A program made the translations under genes and the position numbers. This document shows positions 1 through 12,113 of a stretch of DNA of 64,000 bases, piece by piece (position 1 is the first letter of the stretch; each line of letters opens with the position of its first letter). Under the pieces are notes generated by a model. It saw only the letters and a program-made list of their open reading frames with translations, did no database searches and had not been told where the DNA came from. The DNA comes from Verticillium longisporum (lineage: Eukaryota; Ascomycota; Sordariomycetes; Glomerellales; Plectosphaerellaceae): positions 2,542,001-2,606,000 of the forward strand of contig JAETXT010000004.1 of the NCBI GenBank assembly GCA_019188255.1. The letters run 5' to 3'.

Positions 1-353
1 AACCGCGGGAGCAATAAAAGCACTCTCCGCAGCTGACGGTGAAGGGGCTGACAATTTTGTCGCCGACCTTGAGGTTCTTCACGTCCGAACCAACCTCATG
101 TACTGTTCCAGAGAACTCATGGCCCATGATGAACCCTGGTGCAGATGGTTGATGACCTCGGAAGACATGAAGCTCGCTGTCATTGCCGTCAGGTTATAGT
201 CTTGCCATGGTGCCGTGCATCATACCTGCCACACAGAGCCGTGTACCGGACCTTTACGATGATGTCTTTTGCATCCTTGATCGTGGGGACTGGTCTATTC
301 TGTACTGATATTTGCTTCGGTCCATCGAAGACGACGCACTTCATTTCTGCCAT
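1..353 (-). CDS. Zinc-containing alcohol dehydrogenase, N-terminal part (cut by window edge)
   Basis: Medium-chain zinc alcohol dehydrogenases oxidise alcohols or polyols with NAD(P). Only the first ~100 residues are in the window; the gene runs off at base 1. Read on the minus strand from ATG 353-351, exon 1 is 353-226 and exon 2 is 176-1, joined by a 49-nt intron (225-177, GTATGA...ACAG) that keeps the frame. The product shows a GroES-like fold start, then TALCGSELH (the Cys ligand of the catalytic zinc), GHEFSGTVHEVGSDV (the GHE glutamate loop typical of the family), VGDKIVSPF, and CGECFYC, the start of the structural-zinc cysteine cluster. An in-frame ATG three codons downstream is an alternative start. 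The family is clear; the substrate cannot be told from this part. Confidence 0.88.
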
Positions 354-2043
354 ATTTTATGAGGCGCTTCGCTTGTGGACGAACTTTGTTGGAAGGTAGC
401 ACAATGAACAAGCGTGGCAAATGGGCTGCCACCCACCCTTGTCTTATCTACTCAAAGCCTCGGCGCACGACTAGACGACCCCGCACATCCAGACGCTTCG
501 CGACCGATACCTCTTCTGGACAGCCGCGGGCACAAGCCACGCGCACCCTTCCGCCGGGGCGGGTGATAGCCTCGGCCGATCGATATGCGGCCCAGCATTG
601 CAGCAGAGGTCCGGAGCAAAGCCGGTCGAACCGGAAATCATTTCCTATGAACGAATGAACATGAAGCTGCTATCTTGTATTCACTCAACGAAGGCAATGC
701 TTTCACTCTCGGGGCATCATAACAATTTAGCCACCCACGCATCGTGATTTTCAATTGCGCTGTAATACACTGCATGGCAGGCTATGCTCATCGCGCTATG
801 ACATTTATCGCGTTGTGTTGGCGTGTGGAGTGTCGTCCAATTGAGTAGTCATGTCAACAAAGTAAAGAAATGAATTTAGCAAAGGGCCAGGAGGTACATG
901 CAGACATTTGTGTGAGCCGTTTTGTCAATGCGTGGTTAGGAGCAGAGTGAAGAGGTCTTCCACACGTGGTCCGTAGGCAACAGAACAGAGGTAGGGGTCG
1001 GAATACATCTGAATTCTGGCCCTGCGCAGCTCCTTATATACGCACTCTCGTAACCCTGAGCCCCTGACCGACCCCCTGCTTAGTAGCTTCGCAGGGCCAC
1101 CTGACAGGTTTACCACGACATCAATGACATCCAAAGCATGATTGATACAATGGAGGCAGGGAAAACAGCTGGTAGGCTCGGCATTGTTTTTGGCTAGTAG
1201 TCATATACTTGTCAGTGAGCAATGATCAAGCACCTGTGTGACTAGGTAATTATGGCCTAGGTTAGGGCAACGAAACACCCTCGAGTGGAAAGTTTCCATC
1301 CTCGTCGATTGCCCAAAGCTTGGCAAATTAAGCCGGGCGCTGTCGATAGCTGTACCAGTCGATGTTAACGATGATATGGATCCTAGATCAGAACGCAATG
1401 ATGGCTGGCAAGTCTTTAATGCTTCTAATCAAAATTTCCCAGCGTCCGTCGGTGCGAATTCGTGTTGCGTTCTGTGACCAGACGGTGTTGGCCTCTAGGA
1501 TGATTGCGGCCCCGAACCTCGAACACTGTAGTTCGGTAGCGGGGTCAGTCGCCGCAGTGCCGGGATGTGAATTCAGCCCTGCCGAGCAGCCTGTCAGTTG
1601 TGCCCTCCAATTGTCGCCACACCGCACTGCATTGCCTCTATTTCGACCTCTTCGCCAGGGGTGGGGCTGTGCTGTCGAGATGCAGGATTACGCTGTATCT
1701 TGGCTTTGCTGATCATGTCACCAAAGGTGTCACACAGAGTCCTCGTCCAATCCGTGGACCATCGGGCTTCGCGACCTGCGGACTCCGCTTTCAAGGCCCA
1801 GCAATCGGCACCGATGCACCGCTCGCCCGCCCTCGATTCTTGAAGCCGTTTTGGGTCGGTGATTTGTTGTTCAAAATGTCTTTGATGGTCTGCCTTGGAT
1901 CTGGTATTTATTGACGCCCTCTCTATATTAGATTCGTCTGCCATTGTAATCTTGCACCTGGTTCGAACTTTTATCCACGCTGCTCAGTTCGTGTATCGCA
2001 TTGGCACACCTTTCCTCGGACACAACACTACAGGCTGAGCATC
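354..2043. other. Intergenic, no gene recognised
   Basis: About 1.7 kb between two divergent genes. Open frames of 60-116 codons occur on both strands around 1360-1940 but overlap one another, have no recognisable motif and no consistent splice pattern. The stretch must hold the promoters of the dehydrogenase (minus) and of the gene starting at 2044 (plus). Confidence 0.6.
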
Positions 2044-3758
2044 ATGGCTTCTATTCTGGTAGATGAGGGTAAAAAGTACGCCCTCAATGCGGCCAAGAAG
2101 GCTGCAAAAGACATCACGGGAAGTAGTTCGAAGAAGAAGGCAGACAAGCCCCTTGGCGATAGGGACGATCCTGTGGACGGTCTTGTACGTGTAGCCGCAG
2201 CTGTCGTCGGCTTCACATCAGAAGCAATCCAATATCGAAAGGACAAGAAGCTTCAAAAGACAGTCACTTCAAACAGTCAAGTGAGCCCATCCACAATCAA
2301 ATCACCGGAGATGGAAGCAGACGTCTCATGCCTCCGCGATGGTGGCGCGTTGCCAGGGCCTACGTCAACGCTGGATTCGAATGAGAGTATCTGGCGGAGG
2401 GATGAAGGATCACAAACGACACAAAACGCAGCTCATTCCAAGAGCGAGGTTACGTTGGCCGACAGGAGTCAGCCTGCGAGCCAGCCGACAGTCAATGAAA
2501 CGGTACAAAATGAAGAAGACGCCGGCCCATCCACGAAGGAGTCAACCGATCTAGCGATCGCATTTCTCAAGCGACATCCATTTGAGGGCGGCGATACTAC
2601 ACACGAGAGAATGGCGTCCGCAGTGGTGTTGCCGCAGAGACGTCCCAAAAACAGAGCGCGTGGGTTCGTGAGAGCGTACGCACCAGTCCTCAACACCGCA
2701 GGCATTGATCAAGCGACATTTCTCGACTTTGTTGACACATTCAACAAATCGCTTGAGCCAAACCCATATCTGAATGTCATCAACCTCGCTGGCTTTGCAG
2801 GCGAGGCTGCGCCTGATCCATTTTCCCTACTCATTGGGTTGGCTGTGGACGTGGGCACATACGCTCTACTCGAGGCCGACAGTCGCAACCGGTCGTCTCG
2901 GTTCCTTGATCGCATCAACGCTGGTTTCTTCATGCCGCGAGGCCTTGCATGCTTTTGCGCCACCTGGAGGTCCGACGCAGAGAGCCAGGAGAAGCTGGTG
3001 ACAGCTGTTGACTTCGAAGGCCAGACGTTCGAGGCGCCTACGGAGACGGACTTCATACAACAAACCAGGAAGGCCATGCTGCAGAAGTCCTCAAGAGACG
3101 ATATGGTGAACAAACTCCAGCAGCAAATCCAGGAGCGTATGAAGCCTTGCCGGGGGCATTCAATTGGCCCGAGCCCGCACCACTGATCTTTCCCTCGGCC
3201 GACGAAACAAAAGCTGTCATGTGCACCAAGCCCGACGGAAAGCCGAAGGGCGGATTCGATCGTGGAGAAGTTTGGGCCGACAACTTCTCTGACAGGCGCG
3301 CGCAGGCCAAGTGGATGCAAAAGAATCCCGGGTTCAATGTTGCTGCATCAATGCCGAAACCAGAGTTCAAGTCTCGATACGCAGACCCAAATCACCCAGC
3401 TTCAAGTGGGGACATCGTTGCGTTTGTAACCGCTGGCAAATGGTCTACAAGGGGACGGGTAACGGCTGCAGAACCTGTCCTCATTCAAGCGAGTCAGGAT
3501 TCGGACGGGGAACGGCAAAAGTCTGGATCTGGAGACGAACGGGAGACGAGAATGGCAACCACAACTGAGCCGGGGGAAGAGACTGAAAAAGACCGAAACA
3601 AGAAGCTCAAGAAAGAAGAGAAGCAGAGGAAGAAGCAGCTTAAGAAGGAGCTGGAGCTGGAGAAAAAGAGGGCAAAGGAGAGCGGCAGTAAATATTCCGG
3701 CAATGGATTCAAAAGTCTTTTTCAGAAGGTACGCGGCAGCAATGAACCTTTCTATTGA
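2044..3758 (+). CDS. Fungus-specific protein of unknown function, frame interrupted at a G5 run
   Basis: Starts at ATG 2044 and reads open to 3186, but the conserved sequence leaves this frame near 3150 and continues in another frame to TGA 3756-3758. Adding one G to the run at 3152-3156 joins them into ~571 residues; no good GT-AG intron explains the shift. The middle part (GFVRAYAPVLNTAGIDQATF..., NPYLNVINLAGFAGE, FLDRINAGFFMPRGL) and the later APLIFPSADE, DRRAQAKWMQKNPG and SRYADPNHPASSGD segments belong to a family I recognise from many ascomycete genomes but which has no established function. The N-terminus is Lys/Ala-rich; the last ~50 residues are a charged KKLKKEEKQRKKQLKKE stretch, probably coiled coil. 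No signal peptide is seen. It could be a real frameshift, but the homopolymer context favours a sequence error. Confidence 0.75.
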
Positions 3759-4018
3759 TTCAAACTAATCCTAGATTTAGGATGTTCTTTATCTGATCAT
3801 CATCGACATTCGACCAAACCCCGAAAGCAGCTGTTAGTACGAAACGTGGTTTGAAGATTTGTGGCTTAGGGACTTCTAAAATGTTCAGGTCACACCAGAA
3901 TAAGGGGTATGGGCAACTAGAATGACAGCAGGAGTCGAATAGCAAGATGAATCTTCTCTAGTATCTATTACCTACTCATAAGACGTGTCTTCCAGCTGCA
4001 TAGGCCTCTCTGCCGGCG

Positions 4019-5711
4019 CTAAGTAATATTAAGCAGCCTTGTGAGTTCCCCTTTATACCACTCATGCTCTTGCACCTTACTCTCTACAACCTTTTCAGCA
4101 TCTTCTGACCAAAACTTAGATAGTAGCCCTTCCTCCCTAAATAGAAGACGCTCCGATAAAAACCTAGGACGGATATGATAAGTAAAAAGGGGATACATTG
4201 CATTTGTGGACATGATGCTGTGCCAGAACCATACACCTCCAGACTCCCAACTTTCGCGGATACTAGAGGTCAGCGAGGTACTTTTCCAGCGTTCGCAGTT
4301 CTCTCTTCATCCTCGAAAGCCTCCAGGAACTCTGCATGAACGGCACTGAACTCTGATAAGCCCTTCCGCACGCCGTCGATAGCACGGCCTGTCAGCCAGT
4401 GGGGCGCAGCCAACATCTCTCTAGGTAGAGCGCATACCCACTCCAGGTCTATGAGACAAGTAATATTCCACTGATCATCGACAAAAATATTGCTGGGATG
4501 AAGGTCGCTAAGCTGGAGGAAGAACGGCCCGTTTCGGTCACTCTGCCGGATATATTGATGGGGAAGGGCACGGAGCATTACTTTCGCAGCCATTTCACCA
4601 CGGCAATCTTTGTCGTCGTAGATTGCGTTTGGGTGGCTGAGAAAGCGTCTATCGTGGAAAGCAAGCATATCTGCTACAAAGGGCTCGGTGCAAGAGTATG
4701 TCTCGTTTATCGACATCGTCCTGGGTGTGCCGTCGTTTTCGAGTATCATAATAGCGCAGTGGGGGTCGATTTGTTAATGTGATTGAACTGTCGTTGTGGA
4801 ATCGAAATGCACCGATCCGAGGTTGAGGGATACCTGCTAGCGAGAGTATGATTCTTGCTATACCTCTGAATAGCCGTCGTCTTCGGTCTAGGTCCCCCTT
4901 TGCTGATGAAAAGTGTTTGAAAGCATCTGACTGGTATCCGAACCGACATGTTCAAGTAACATGTACGCCGTAGGTAGGTGGTGGTTGGAAGGGTGGCTTG
5001 TATAGAGCGAAAGGAGGTTAGGGTTCGCGAGAAGGCTATGCAATTGGCGTCGTGCCCAACGCATGACGCGAATATACCATGAGCGGGACGCTTCATGCGT
5101 AAACTGTCGCCGTTAGTAGGAGCACCATGGCTTAAGAAAAGTGAAAATGGCGGGAATCTCATGTACATACTTGACGATGATCAAAGAAACCGAAGCCGTA
5201 CAGATAAGGGATACGGATATCCGGACATCTGTCCTGTATCCAAGCATAAGTCCCGACCTCGCAACTCATCTTCTCATCGATACTGCCAGGGTTTTTGGTT
5301 CCGCCGAGCTTGTATGGCATGGCGCAACGCAGGAGAAGCTTGCGACACGCGTTGGGCGATTGCACCTCGATAGGTATGCATACATTGAAGCTGCCTCGAA
5401 TCCATTGACTGGTTGGGGCCACGGCGCATACCATCTTGTTCATCTAGGCCCAAGTGATGTCTGGTGAGATGCTCAATCGTGTATCGCTCTTCCCATAGTT
5501 GCGTATTAAACGACGCAGTCGACGCAACGTACTCGGCTTCGTGGACCAGGTTGTTGTCGTTCTTGATGGCAGTCCCGTATGTGACTGGGCCACTGAGCAG
5601 CTCGATCGTGGGTTCATTCATCTCAGTGAAGATATTCCGGAGGGTGTTCGCTTCTTTCGACATCATCTCGTACACCAGATTGTGATCATCATTAGATGTG
5701 GTAGGTGGCAT
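4019..5711 (-). pseudogene. Aminoglycoside-phosphotransferase (APH)-like kinase gene, frame broken at four places
   Basis: Fungal APH/choline-kinase-fold proteins of this type are widespread; their substrates are mostly unknown. Reading the minus strand from ~5711, recognisable pieces appear in family order: TIEHLTRHHLGL, WIRGSFNVCIPIEV, RCAMPYKLGGTKNPGSIDEK, CEVGTYAWIQDRCPD; then a 67-nt intron (5170-5104, GTATGT...CTAAC...ACAG); then LPTAYMLLEHVGSDTSQML, RRRLFRGIARIILSLA, MILENDGTPRTM, DLHPSNIFVDDQWN (the catalytic-loop HxxN region, here DLHPSN), CLIDLEWVCALPREML (the metal-binding D) and SIRESWESGGVWFWHS to the stop at 4019. Single-base frame changes lie at GG 5431-5432, G5 (4894-4898), C5 (4761-4765) and A4 (4282-4285), as runs on the minus strand. 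Both gains and losses are needed, so it may be a decayed gene, but every break is in a run of identical bases, which is also typical of assembly error. No stop codon disrupts the conserved parts otherwise. Confidence 0.72.
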
Positions 5712-6399
5712 GTTTATGAGAGGTCAAACGAATGTTAGGTAGCCATTTCTTGATTGCCCAGGTGGGTAAAAGGTGGGCTCTGATGGCAATGAAAGTTGCA
5801 GCCGAGAGAAGAAGGGGTTGAGTCTGTCCTCGCAACAGAATTGGTTCAGAGAGGTGGTCCGAGCACCATCTTCTCCCAAAGTGACCAGTGACCAACAGCT
5901 TCCCATGCTCTATACACATTGGTTGAGGGCGTTGCCTCGAATAGCGCGGACAACAACGTCTCACGAAAGGATTTCCACTGATAGCCAACACTCTTATTAT
6001 CACCATGCTATCGCGAGTCGGCAGGCTATGCGATGCCGGCTCTCGTAACCTGTTTAACGTGTATCTTAGCAGGCAGGGAAGGGGTGGGGCCGATCTCTCA
6101 GTGACTCCGAGTATAAGCCGAGAATTAGCCGAGGATAGAAAATGAGGTAGCCGAGCTGATCTTTATTGTCTGCATCATGCTGCCAGGTATCTATCACCGT
6201 AATGGTTAACAAAACTAGAGTTCTTTGTGGAATGCATAGAGTTACTCTGATTGGAGGCGAGGGTCGCTATGCCGCACCCAGAACGGTATCTTTTCGGAGG
6301 GCGTCAAGCGTTGAAACCGGGCAGGGCAAGGAAGTGTGGCGTGGAGTGGCTAATGATGAGTGGCTGATCGAGGGAATGGACATAAGTTAGACTCGTGGA

Positions 6400-6730
6400 G
6401 AAGACCTTAAAGGTCCTAGCTATAGAAGAAACTTAGAATTTATTTCATAATAGAGCCCTCGAATTAATAAAATAGGAATACCTTCTAGTTTAAGAGTATT
6501 TATAATACTAGATTAATTACTCAATTAAAGAGGGAATAGATTTAGTATATAGTACTATACTATAGATATAATAGACTAATTAGAACTATAATAGAGTAAA
6601 GATATCCCTTTTAGTTCCTAGGCACTAGGAGTCCTATAGGGGAGGATTATATTAGGCAGCACTATAAAGCTACTAAGTAGGGGGTTAATTAGTAGGCTAG
6701 GGGTTCCAAGAATATATATACGGAACTACG
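6400..6730. repeat. Small AT-rich RIP-type relic
   Basis: Composition changes abruptly to AT-rich sequence dominated by TA steps (runs such as ttagtatatagtactatac) with almost no CA or TG dinucleotides, as in the central island. It then returns to normal composition near 6760. This fits a short repeat fragment mutated by RIP; the parent element cannot be identified. Confidence 0.6.
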
Positions 6731-8452
6731 GAGGGCCAGAATTCAGATATATTCCCACCCCCAACCTATATTCATTGCCTGCAGACTACTTAACGAAGAC
6801 CTCTTAACTTTGCTCTGAACGACGCTCTAACAGTAACATCTTGCCAAAGGTCGACCAAAAGCTTTGTCGTCAAAAACAACCATCCGATGAATCGCCGGCA
6901 TCATGAAACAACAGGAATAGTCTTACGGGTTATACTCGTGGTATAGTAAAGGCTGTGCCTATACCTCTATGGATGCAGCCCAGTTGAATTAACGACGTTG
7001 ATTCAACATGTATCCTTTTAGCTTAATTGATAGCTGCCGTATGGCACTTACGACCATGTGAGGGCTGTCACTAAGCCCCTTTGGGGCCGACCGTAACAAA
7101 TAGCAGAATGACGCACGTGGAGCTCTGTGAGGATATTTCAAGCATCACGTACTGGCCGGATACGAAGGCAGCTACTGCTAGACCAACAAGGCGGCCTACC
7201 GAGCACAAGTTCAAGGTCGTATTCAAGTGTGCATCGGCGAAGGCCGAAGGACAAGCGTGTTAGTTGCTTCAGATCACCCCCAAGCATGTCTTGCCAAGAT
7301 ACCCAAGTCGCTAGAATCCGTTGCCACAGGGCCTGTGAGAACCCCTAATGGTCGAGTATAGGTGTCCCTGGACGACCCAGACTGGAAGGTCTCGATGAAC
7401 TTCCAGAAGCAGTCTGCATGATTTTATTCGAAGGCTTCAGGCACGAGGTATGGGCACGCTGCCCAATCAGACGGAATTTGTTGACAATCGTGTGTCTAAT
7501 GATGAGACAACTCACTTTCAGCTTGTTGAGTATTTCACACCTTCGCAGTTTTACCGGTACGGCCAGCCTGATTTCTGCAATAGATATGAGAAACACATGC
7601 TTCAAGGAAGCTCAGCAGGTTTTATTTTGTAGAACACAGCCGTAAGGACAGCTGAAACGACGTCTTACAAGCCGCGAGACGGGAGTTTGGATAAAAAGAC
7701 GAGCGACGGGATGGGCGCTGGATGTCCAAGCCAGGAGGCACGCGATCCGTACCAATGAGCCATCGGACTAGCGAATCAACCTTCGCATCCAATAGATTAA
7801 GATGTTGTGTGATAAGGTGCAGCCGGTCGTGGCGTGCGTGGTCGCCCCCGGTTCGTGACATGGGAATGGGCTTTAGGCTCCCAAACCCGCGGGTCTTGGC
7901 GGCAATTTTGTATGCTCTGGCGCCAAGCGCCCCACGAACCATCACGATGAAGGGAATAGAGGCAAGGCCAGCAAGGATGCTACGAGAAATAAGCGACCGA
8001 CTGGTAACTGTCCATTACGACACACGACTGCTTTTGGATGCACGTGGTAGCTTGCGGCTCTCTGATTTGATGCCGAGAATCCATATGATACTCGCCATTT
8101 GGCGCCTTGGCGCCTTGGCGCGGGAGCGCAATTGTACCTCGTTTAGTATTCCATATTGACTTCAACGACTGTATAGCGACTGTACCCAGACGGGCGGAGG
8201 TAAGGGATATGCCCTGCTGGTTACGTTTCCAGTAAAGTCTCCGTTGCATGTGCGCTGGCTGCTAGCAATGAGTCGCTGTAAGACGTCCTCTTGGCTCTCC
8301 CACCTTCACCACCAGGCTGTATCCCCCGGCACCTCGCACCATTGCATCATGTCTGTCGTTGGACACCCCAAACCTTGATCTGTGATCCACATGCTTGTCC
8401 TACCGCGTGTCTCCATTTCTACCTCTCGTCGAAGCCCATCGAGGCAGACCTG

Positions 8453-8458
8453 CACGTG
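8453..8458 (+). promoter_or_regulatory. CACGTG motif upstream of the phosphate symporter
   Basis: A perfect CACGTG lies 576 bp before the symporter start codon. Yeast Pho4 and Neurospora NUC-1, bHLH regulators of phosphate-starvation genes, recognise CACGTG. The motif is short, so its role is inferred only from the neighbouring gene. Confidence 0.4.
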
Positions 8459-9033
8459 GGAGCTAACTGTTCTTGGCACTGACATGCCACTTCCCAACTC
8501 GACTGCTGCGGCACCTCTTTTGGTATTCTGGTACTCCTCTGTCTATGCGCACAGGTAGCAGTGGGCGTTCAATGGACCTAATAGAGCGCAGAAAATGTTC
8601 GAAAGACGCATGTCGGCCGTCCTTGGCAAGCAGGGCGTCTAGGATCCATATTCTGCCCATCCACACCGGGGCGATGCAAGGTGGTGTCGTTGGTGCAGAA
8701 ACTGCGGATGGGATGCTCATCGAGGAAACTGTTGGATCATCTCGCTCTCCATGGTAGCCTGCCAAGCGTGGCGAGCCCCGAGCCGTCATGAACCCCGGTC
8801 TTTTAGGTTACTTTCAGGGAGGCAGATGATGGTTCTGAGCTGGCTTCTTTGCATGTCTTCCCATGCAACTCAACCTTATATATATCCTGTGGCTCGTCTC
8901 TATCTGTAGCTGTTTCAGGCTCTCCCTCAAGTCAAGTCATCACACCGACCCTCAGCCTGGTCTCGCCTCTTGCCTACCACAAGGCTCTGAGAACCATTTC
9001 TTTCTTGATTTCAGCCAACAAAAGTTGCCAATC

Positions 9034-11093
9034 ATGGCTCCGCTTCACCAGTATGACTATCTGCTGGCTGCAGGCTTCATCTTTGCGTTCCTAGACGCCT
9101 GGAACATTGGTATGTTCTGCTCTCGTGACTCCCTGAGTAAGCTATTCTAACGTGTGATTGTTTTCCAGGTGCCAATGATGTCGCCAACTCGTGGGCCACA
9201 TCCGTGTCTTCGAGGTCCGTGACCTACATCCAGGCGATGGCCCTTGGCTCCGTCCTAGAATTCGCTGGAGCCGTCGGTGTCGGAGCGCGAGTCGCCGATA
9301 CCATCCGTACTAAGGTCCTCGACCTCGACCTCTTCGCCGACAACCCAGCTATGCTGATGCTCGGCATGGTCTGTGCCATCGTTGCGTCCTCTCTTTACCT
9401 GACAGTCTGCACCAAGATTGGTCTCCCTGTTTCGACTACCCACACTATCATGGGCGGTATCATTGGTATGGGTGTTGCTACTGTTGGCGTTGACGGCGTC
9501 ATTTGGGCCGACTTCGATGCTGGTATCAACGCTGGTGTCATCCAGGTTTTCCTTGCATGGATCATCGCCCCTGGTCTGTCGGGAGCCTTCGCCGCAATAA
9601 TCTTCCTCGCAACCAAGTACGCAGTCATGATCCGCAACAACCCTGTCATCAAGGGTCTCGCTACTGTGCCCTTCTACTTCGGTATGACCTCGTCTCTTAT
9701 CACCATGCTTCTTATCTGGAAGGGTGGATCGATCGAGACCGGCTTCAATGGTGCCGAGGAGGCCGGACTTATCGTCGGCGTCGGCTCCGCTGTCGCCCTC
9801 TTCGTCGCCGTTTTCTTCGTCCCCTGGCTGTACCGCGTTGTCATCAAGGACGACTGGCAGCTTCGCTTCTGGCACATTCCCATGGGGCCCCTCTTGCTCC
9901 GCCGTCCTGAGCCTCCTGTCCAGCCTGAGGGATTCCGCGGTGGCATCAAGGATTACTACGAGGGTCACCTTACCAGGGAGGAGCTCAACGCCCTGCGTGC
10001 CGGTGGCGGTCACAGCGCCGACGAAGAGGCCAACCCCACTGGCGAGACCAAGGTCCTCGGCAACGATGTCTCGGACGTTGACTCGGGTCGTGTCGCCTCC
10101 GCTCCCGTCGACAGACGCGAGAACCATCTCACCGACGAGAAGAGCCCCACCGCTGGCCTTGTCGGTCCCCGGCCCGAGGGCAAGTGGAGCTCCGGCCCCG
10201 TCCTCTTCTGGCGTCTCAAGTGGGTCTTCCTCCGTGGTGTTGATCAGGACATCCACAAGCAGCAGCGCCGCAAGAACATGCTCTCTGGCGATCTCGACGA
10301 GATTCACTCGCACGTCTCTCACTTTGATAACCGCGCCGAATACCTCTACTCTTTCCTGCAGATCATGACCGCCTCCGTCGCTTCGTTTGCTCACGGTGCC
10401 AACGACGTCGCCAACGCAATCGCCCCTTTCGCTACTATTTACGAGATCTGGAGGACGAACGCCATCGCTGGTTCAAAGTCTCCTGTGCCCACATGGATTC
10501 TGTAAGTCTTCCCATGCTCATAATGATTTCGCGGGGTTGTGGTCGTGGCTGTCGGCGCTCATTTGCGCGGGGCCCACATCCCTAGCACCGCGACCCCAGA
10601 CTCGCAATGATCCCATCCAACTCAACCCATGAGGAAAAGAATTCTAACAATGTCTCAGCGTCTACGGAGGCATTGGCATCTCCATTGGTATCTGGACATA
10701 CGGCTACCACATCATGCGTAACCTCGGTAACCGTCTGACGCTCCACTCTCCCTCGCGCGGTTTCGCCATGGAGCTCGGCGCCACCTGCACCATCATTCTT
10801 GCTACCCAGCTCAGTAAGACCTTCCCATGTCATTCTTTAGTGGTTTGTTGACTGCTGGAGAGTTTCAGACGCTGACTGAACCCACAGAGCTTCCCGTCTC
10901 GACCACCCAGTGTCTCACCGGTGGTGTGATCGGTGTCGGCCTTTGTTCCGGCACCTGGAGATCTATCAACTGGCGTATGGTTGCATGGGTGTATGGAGGT
11001 TGGGTACTGACTCTTCCCGTTGCTGGATTACTCTCTGGAGCTCTCTGTGGCATTATCATCAACGCCCCTCGCTGGGGATATGTCAGTTCCTAA
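9034..11093 (+). CDS. pho-4: PHO-4-type Na+/phosphate symporter (PiT family)
   Basis: High-affinity inorganic phosphate uptake across the plasma membrane, driven by sodium in Neurospora PHO-4 and yeast Pho89. Four exons are supported by splice signals and frame: 9034-9109, 9169-10501, 10659-10813 and 10888-11093, giving 589 residues, close to the usual fungal length. The two inverted halves typical of PiT carriers are clear: GANDVANSWATSVSSRS near residue 27 and HGANDVANAIAPFATI around residue 450, each with the signature GANDVAN. PVSTTHTIMGGIIG and PVSTTQCLTGGVIG mark the paired re-entrant regions. A long hydrophilic loop (residues ~250-400, rich in Glu, Asp and Ser) separates the halves, as expected. 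ATG 9034 begins the conserved HQYDYLLAAGFIFAFLDAWN segment directly. Intron 2 (157 nt) is the longest. Probably induced by phosphate starvation. Confidence 0.95.
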
Positions 11094-12113
11094 CTGGGGA
11101 TGGAGGGATGTAACACCTTACGAGCGCACATGCTATTCCACCCCAGACGGTGTGAATTAGTCATGCACAGACATTGCGGGGGTGAGAGATTCAACGGCTG
11201 GCCCCTCGTCTATTCCAATAGCTGTTAGGGCAGTAAAGCTTCGACTCCACGTTCAATAGATTGAAATCTTACATGATCAGATGATCACTGTACAATTTGA
11301 AGGCCCTGACTTTATCTCACGATGCACCAATCGAGGAAAAGAAGGTTGGGAGTCTTCCTCAAGTACGAAGCCTGCAGAACAGGTCGGCTGTGCCGCTGTA
11401 AGCATTTAGTGGAGTACCTACGTAGCTACAGTTCGTCGATGGTGCATGAGCCCCCAAAGTGACAGGGATTCACCCCAAACAATAGTCAGCACATGTCCTG
11501 CAGCTTATGTGCAGCCATGGGTTAGGCGCCGGCCAAGATATCTGACACAGGGGTCAACATAGGCGTCAAAGTGCCCTGATTGGATGCTGTGTTCGGGGCT
11601 GAGCTCTGAGGCTTACGAGAGGCTACGCCTTTCGATATGATTCATGATGAGCTCTCGATCTAAGAGGGCTACGACTGAGAATTCTGAGGCGCAGAACCTT
11701 GTGCTGTAGCCCAGTTCGCAAAGACAGGTTCCAAGAAAAACATGAGTTCGCAGAACCTCTTCTAGCGCCGAGGACACCATGCGGCTGGTGTACAAGGCCT
11801 TGAGTGTTCTCGCGGGCCCTGGTAGAAAGACTCCGCTCGACAAGTATAAAGGATGTAGATGGCCCCTGATATACTACAATAAGTCATTCAGCATTCCATT
11901 TTCTACAGTGACTCATCATCGTTCTCATCTTCTCTCCCTCTTTCCTTTTGTCCTTTCCTTCGTCACGGGTCCGTTTTCTTCTGGTTCGTTTCATCAAATC
12001 ACAAATCTGAAAAAAAAAAAAAAAAAAAAACAGTCGATTTCATACCTACACCTTCACTTTACGAGATTTTTCTTAACGTTTCATCTCACTCCAGTGGTCT
12101 CAAGCATTTCAAC
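11094..12113. other. Intergenic and promoter region, no gene recognised
   Basis: Terminator side of the phosphate symporter and promoter side of the secreted-protein gene. A TATAAA occurs at 11845-11850, about 265 bp before the next start codon, followed by a CT-rich leader (11890-11990), a usual feature of fungal promoters, and a 21-base A run. Confidence 0.55.
12010..12030 (+). repeat. A21 homopolymer in the 5' leader
   Basis: Twenty-one consecutive A residues begin 104 bp before the start codon of the secreted-protein gene, after a CT-rich stretch. Poly(dA) tracts exclude nucleosomes in fungal promoters, so it may be a promoter element. Its exact length is unreliable in sequence data. Confidence 0.7.

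Larger units (their letters stand above)
5712..9033. other. Gene-poor intergenic stretch
   Basis: No gene could be supported. The stretch contains an AT-rich relic (6400-6730, listed separately) and scattered short open frames around 7100-8750 without recognisable motifs. The last ~1 kb must contain the promoter of the phosphate symporter; the E-box-like CACGTG occurs at 7114-7119, 8041-8046 and 8453-8458. A short iterated palindrome built from GGCGCCTT lies near 8101-8120. Confidence 0.55.

Noticed and set aside
1362..1944. Possible small gene in 1.36-1.94 kb
   Set aside because: Four overlapping frames on both strands, none with a motif or consistent start context.
3080..3140. Intron to explain the frame change in the 2044-3758 gene
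   Set aside because: No donor/acceptor pair of sensible length restores the frame without cutting conserved sequence; a one-base change at the G5 run does.
4243..4285. A 19-nt GT...AG stretch that could be read as an intron in the APH-like gene
   Set aside because: Far too short for a spliceosomal intron, and removing it does not give the family sequence; one added A at the A4 run does.
9255..10394. 379-codon open frame antisense to the phosphate symporter
   Set aside because: Mirror of a highly expressed, GC3-biased gene. The translation is low-complexity (Gly, Asp, Glu, Val-rich) without motifs, and the plus-strand gene is certain.
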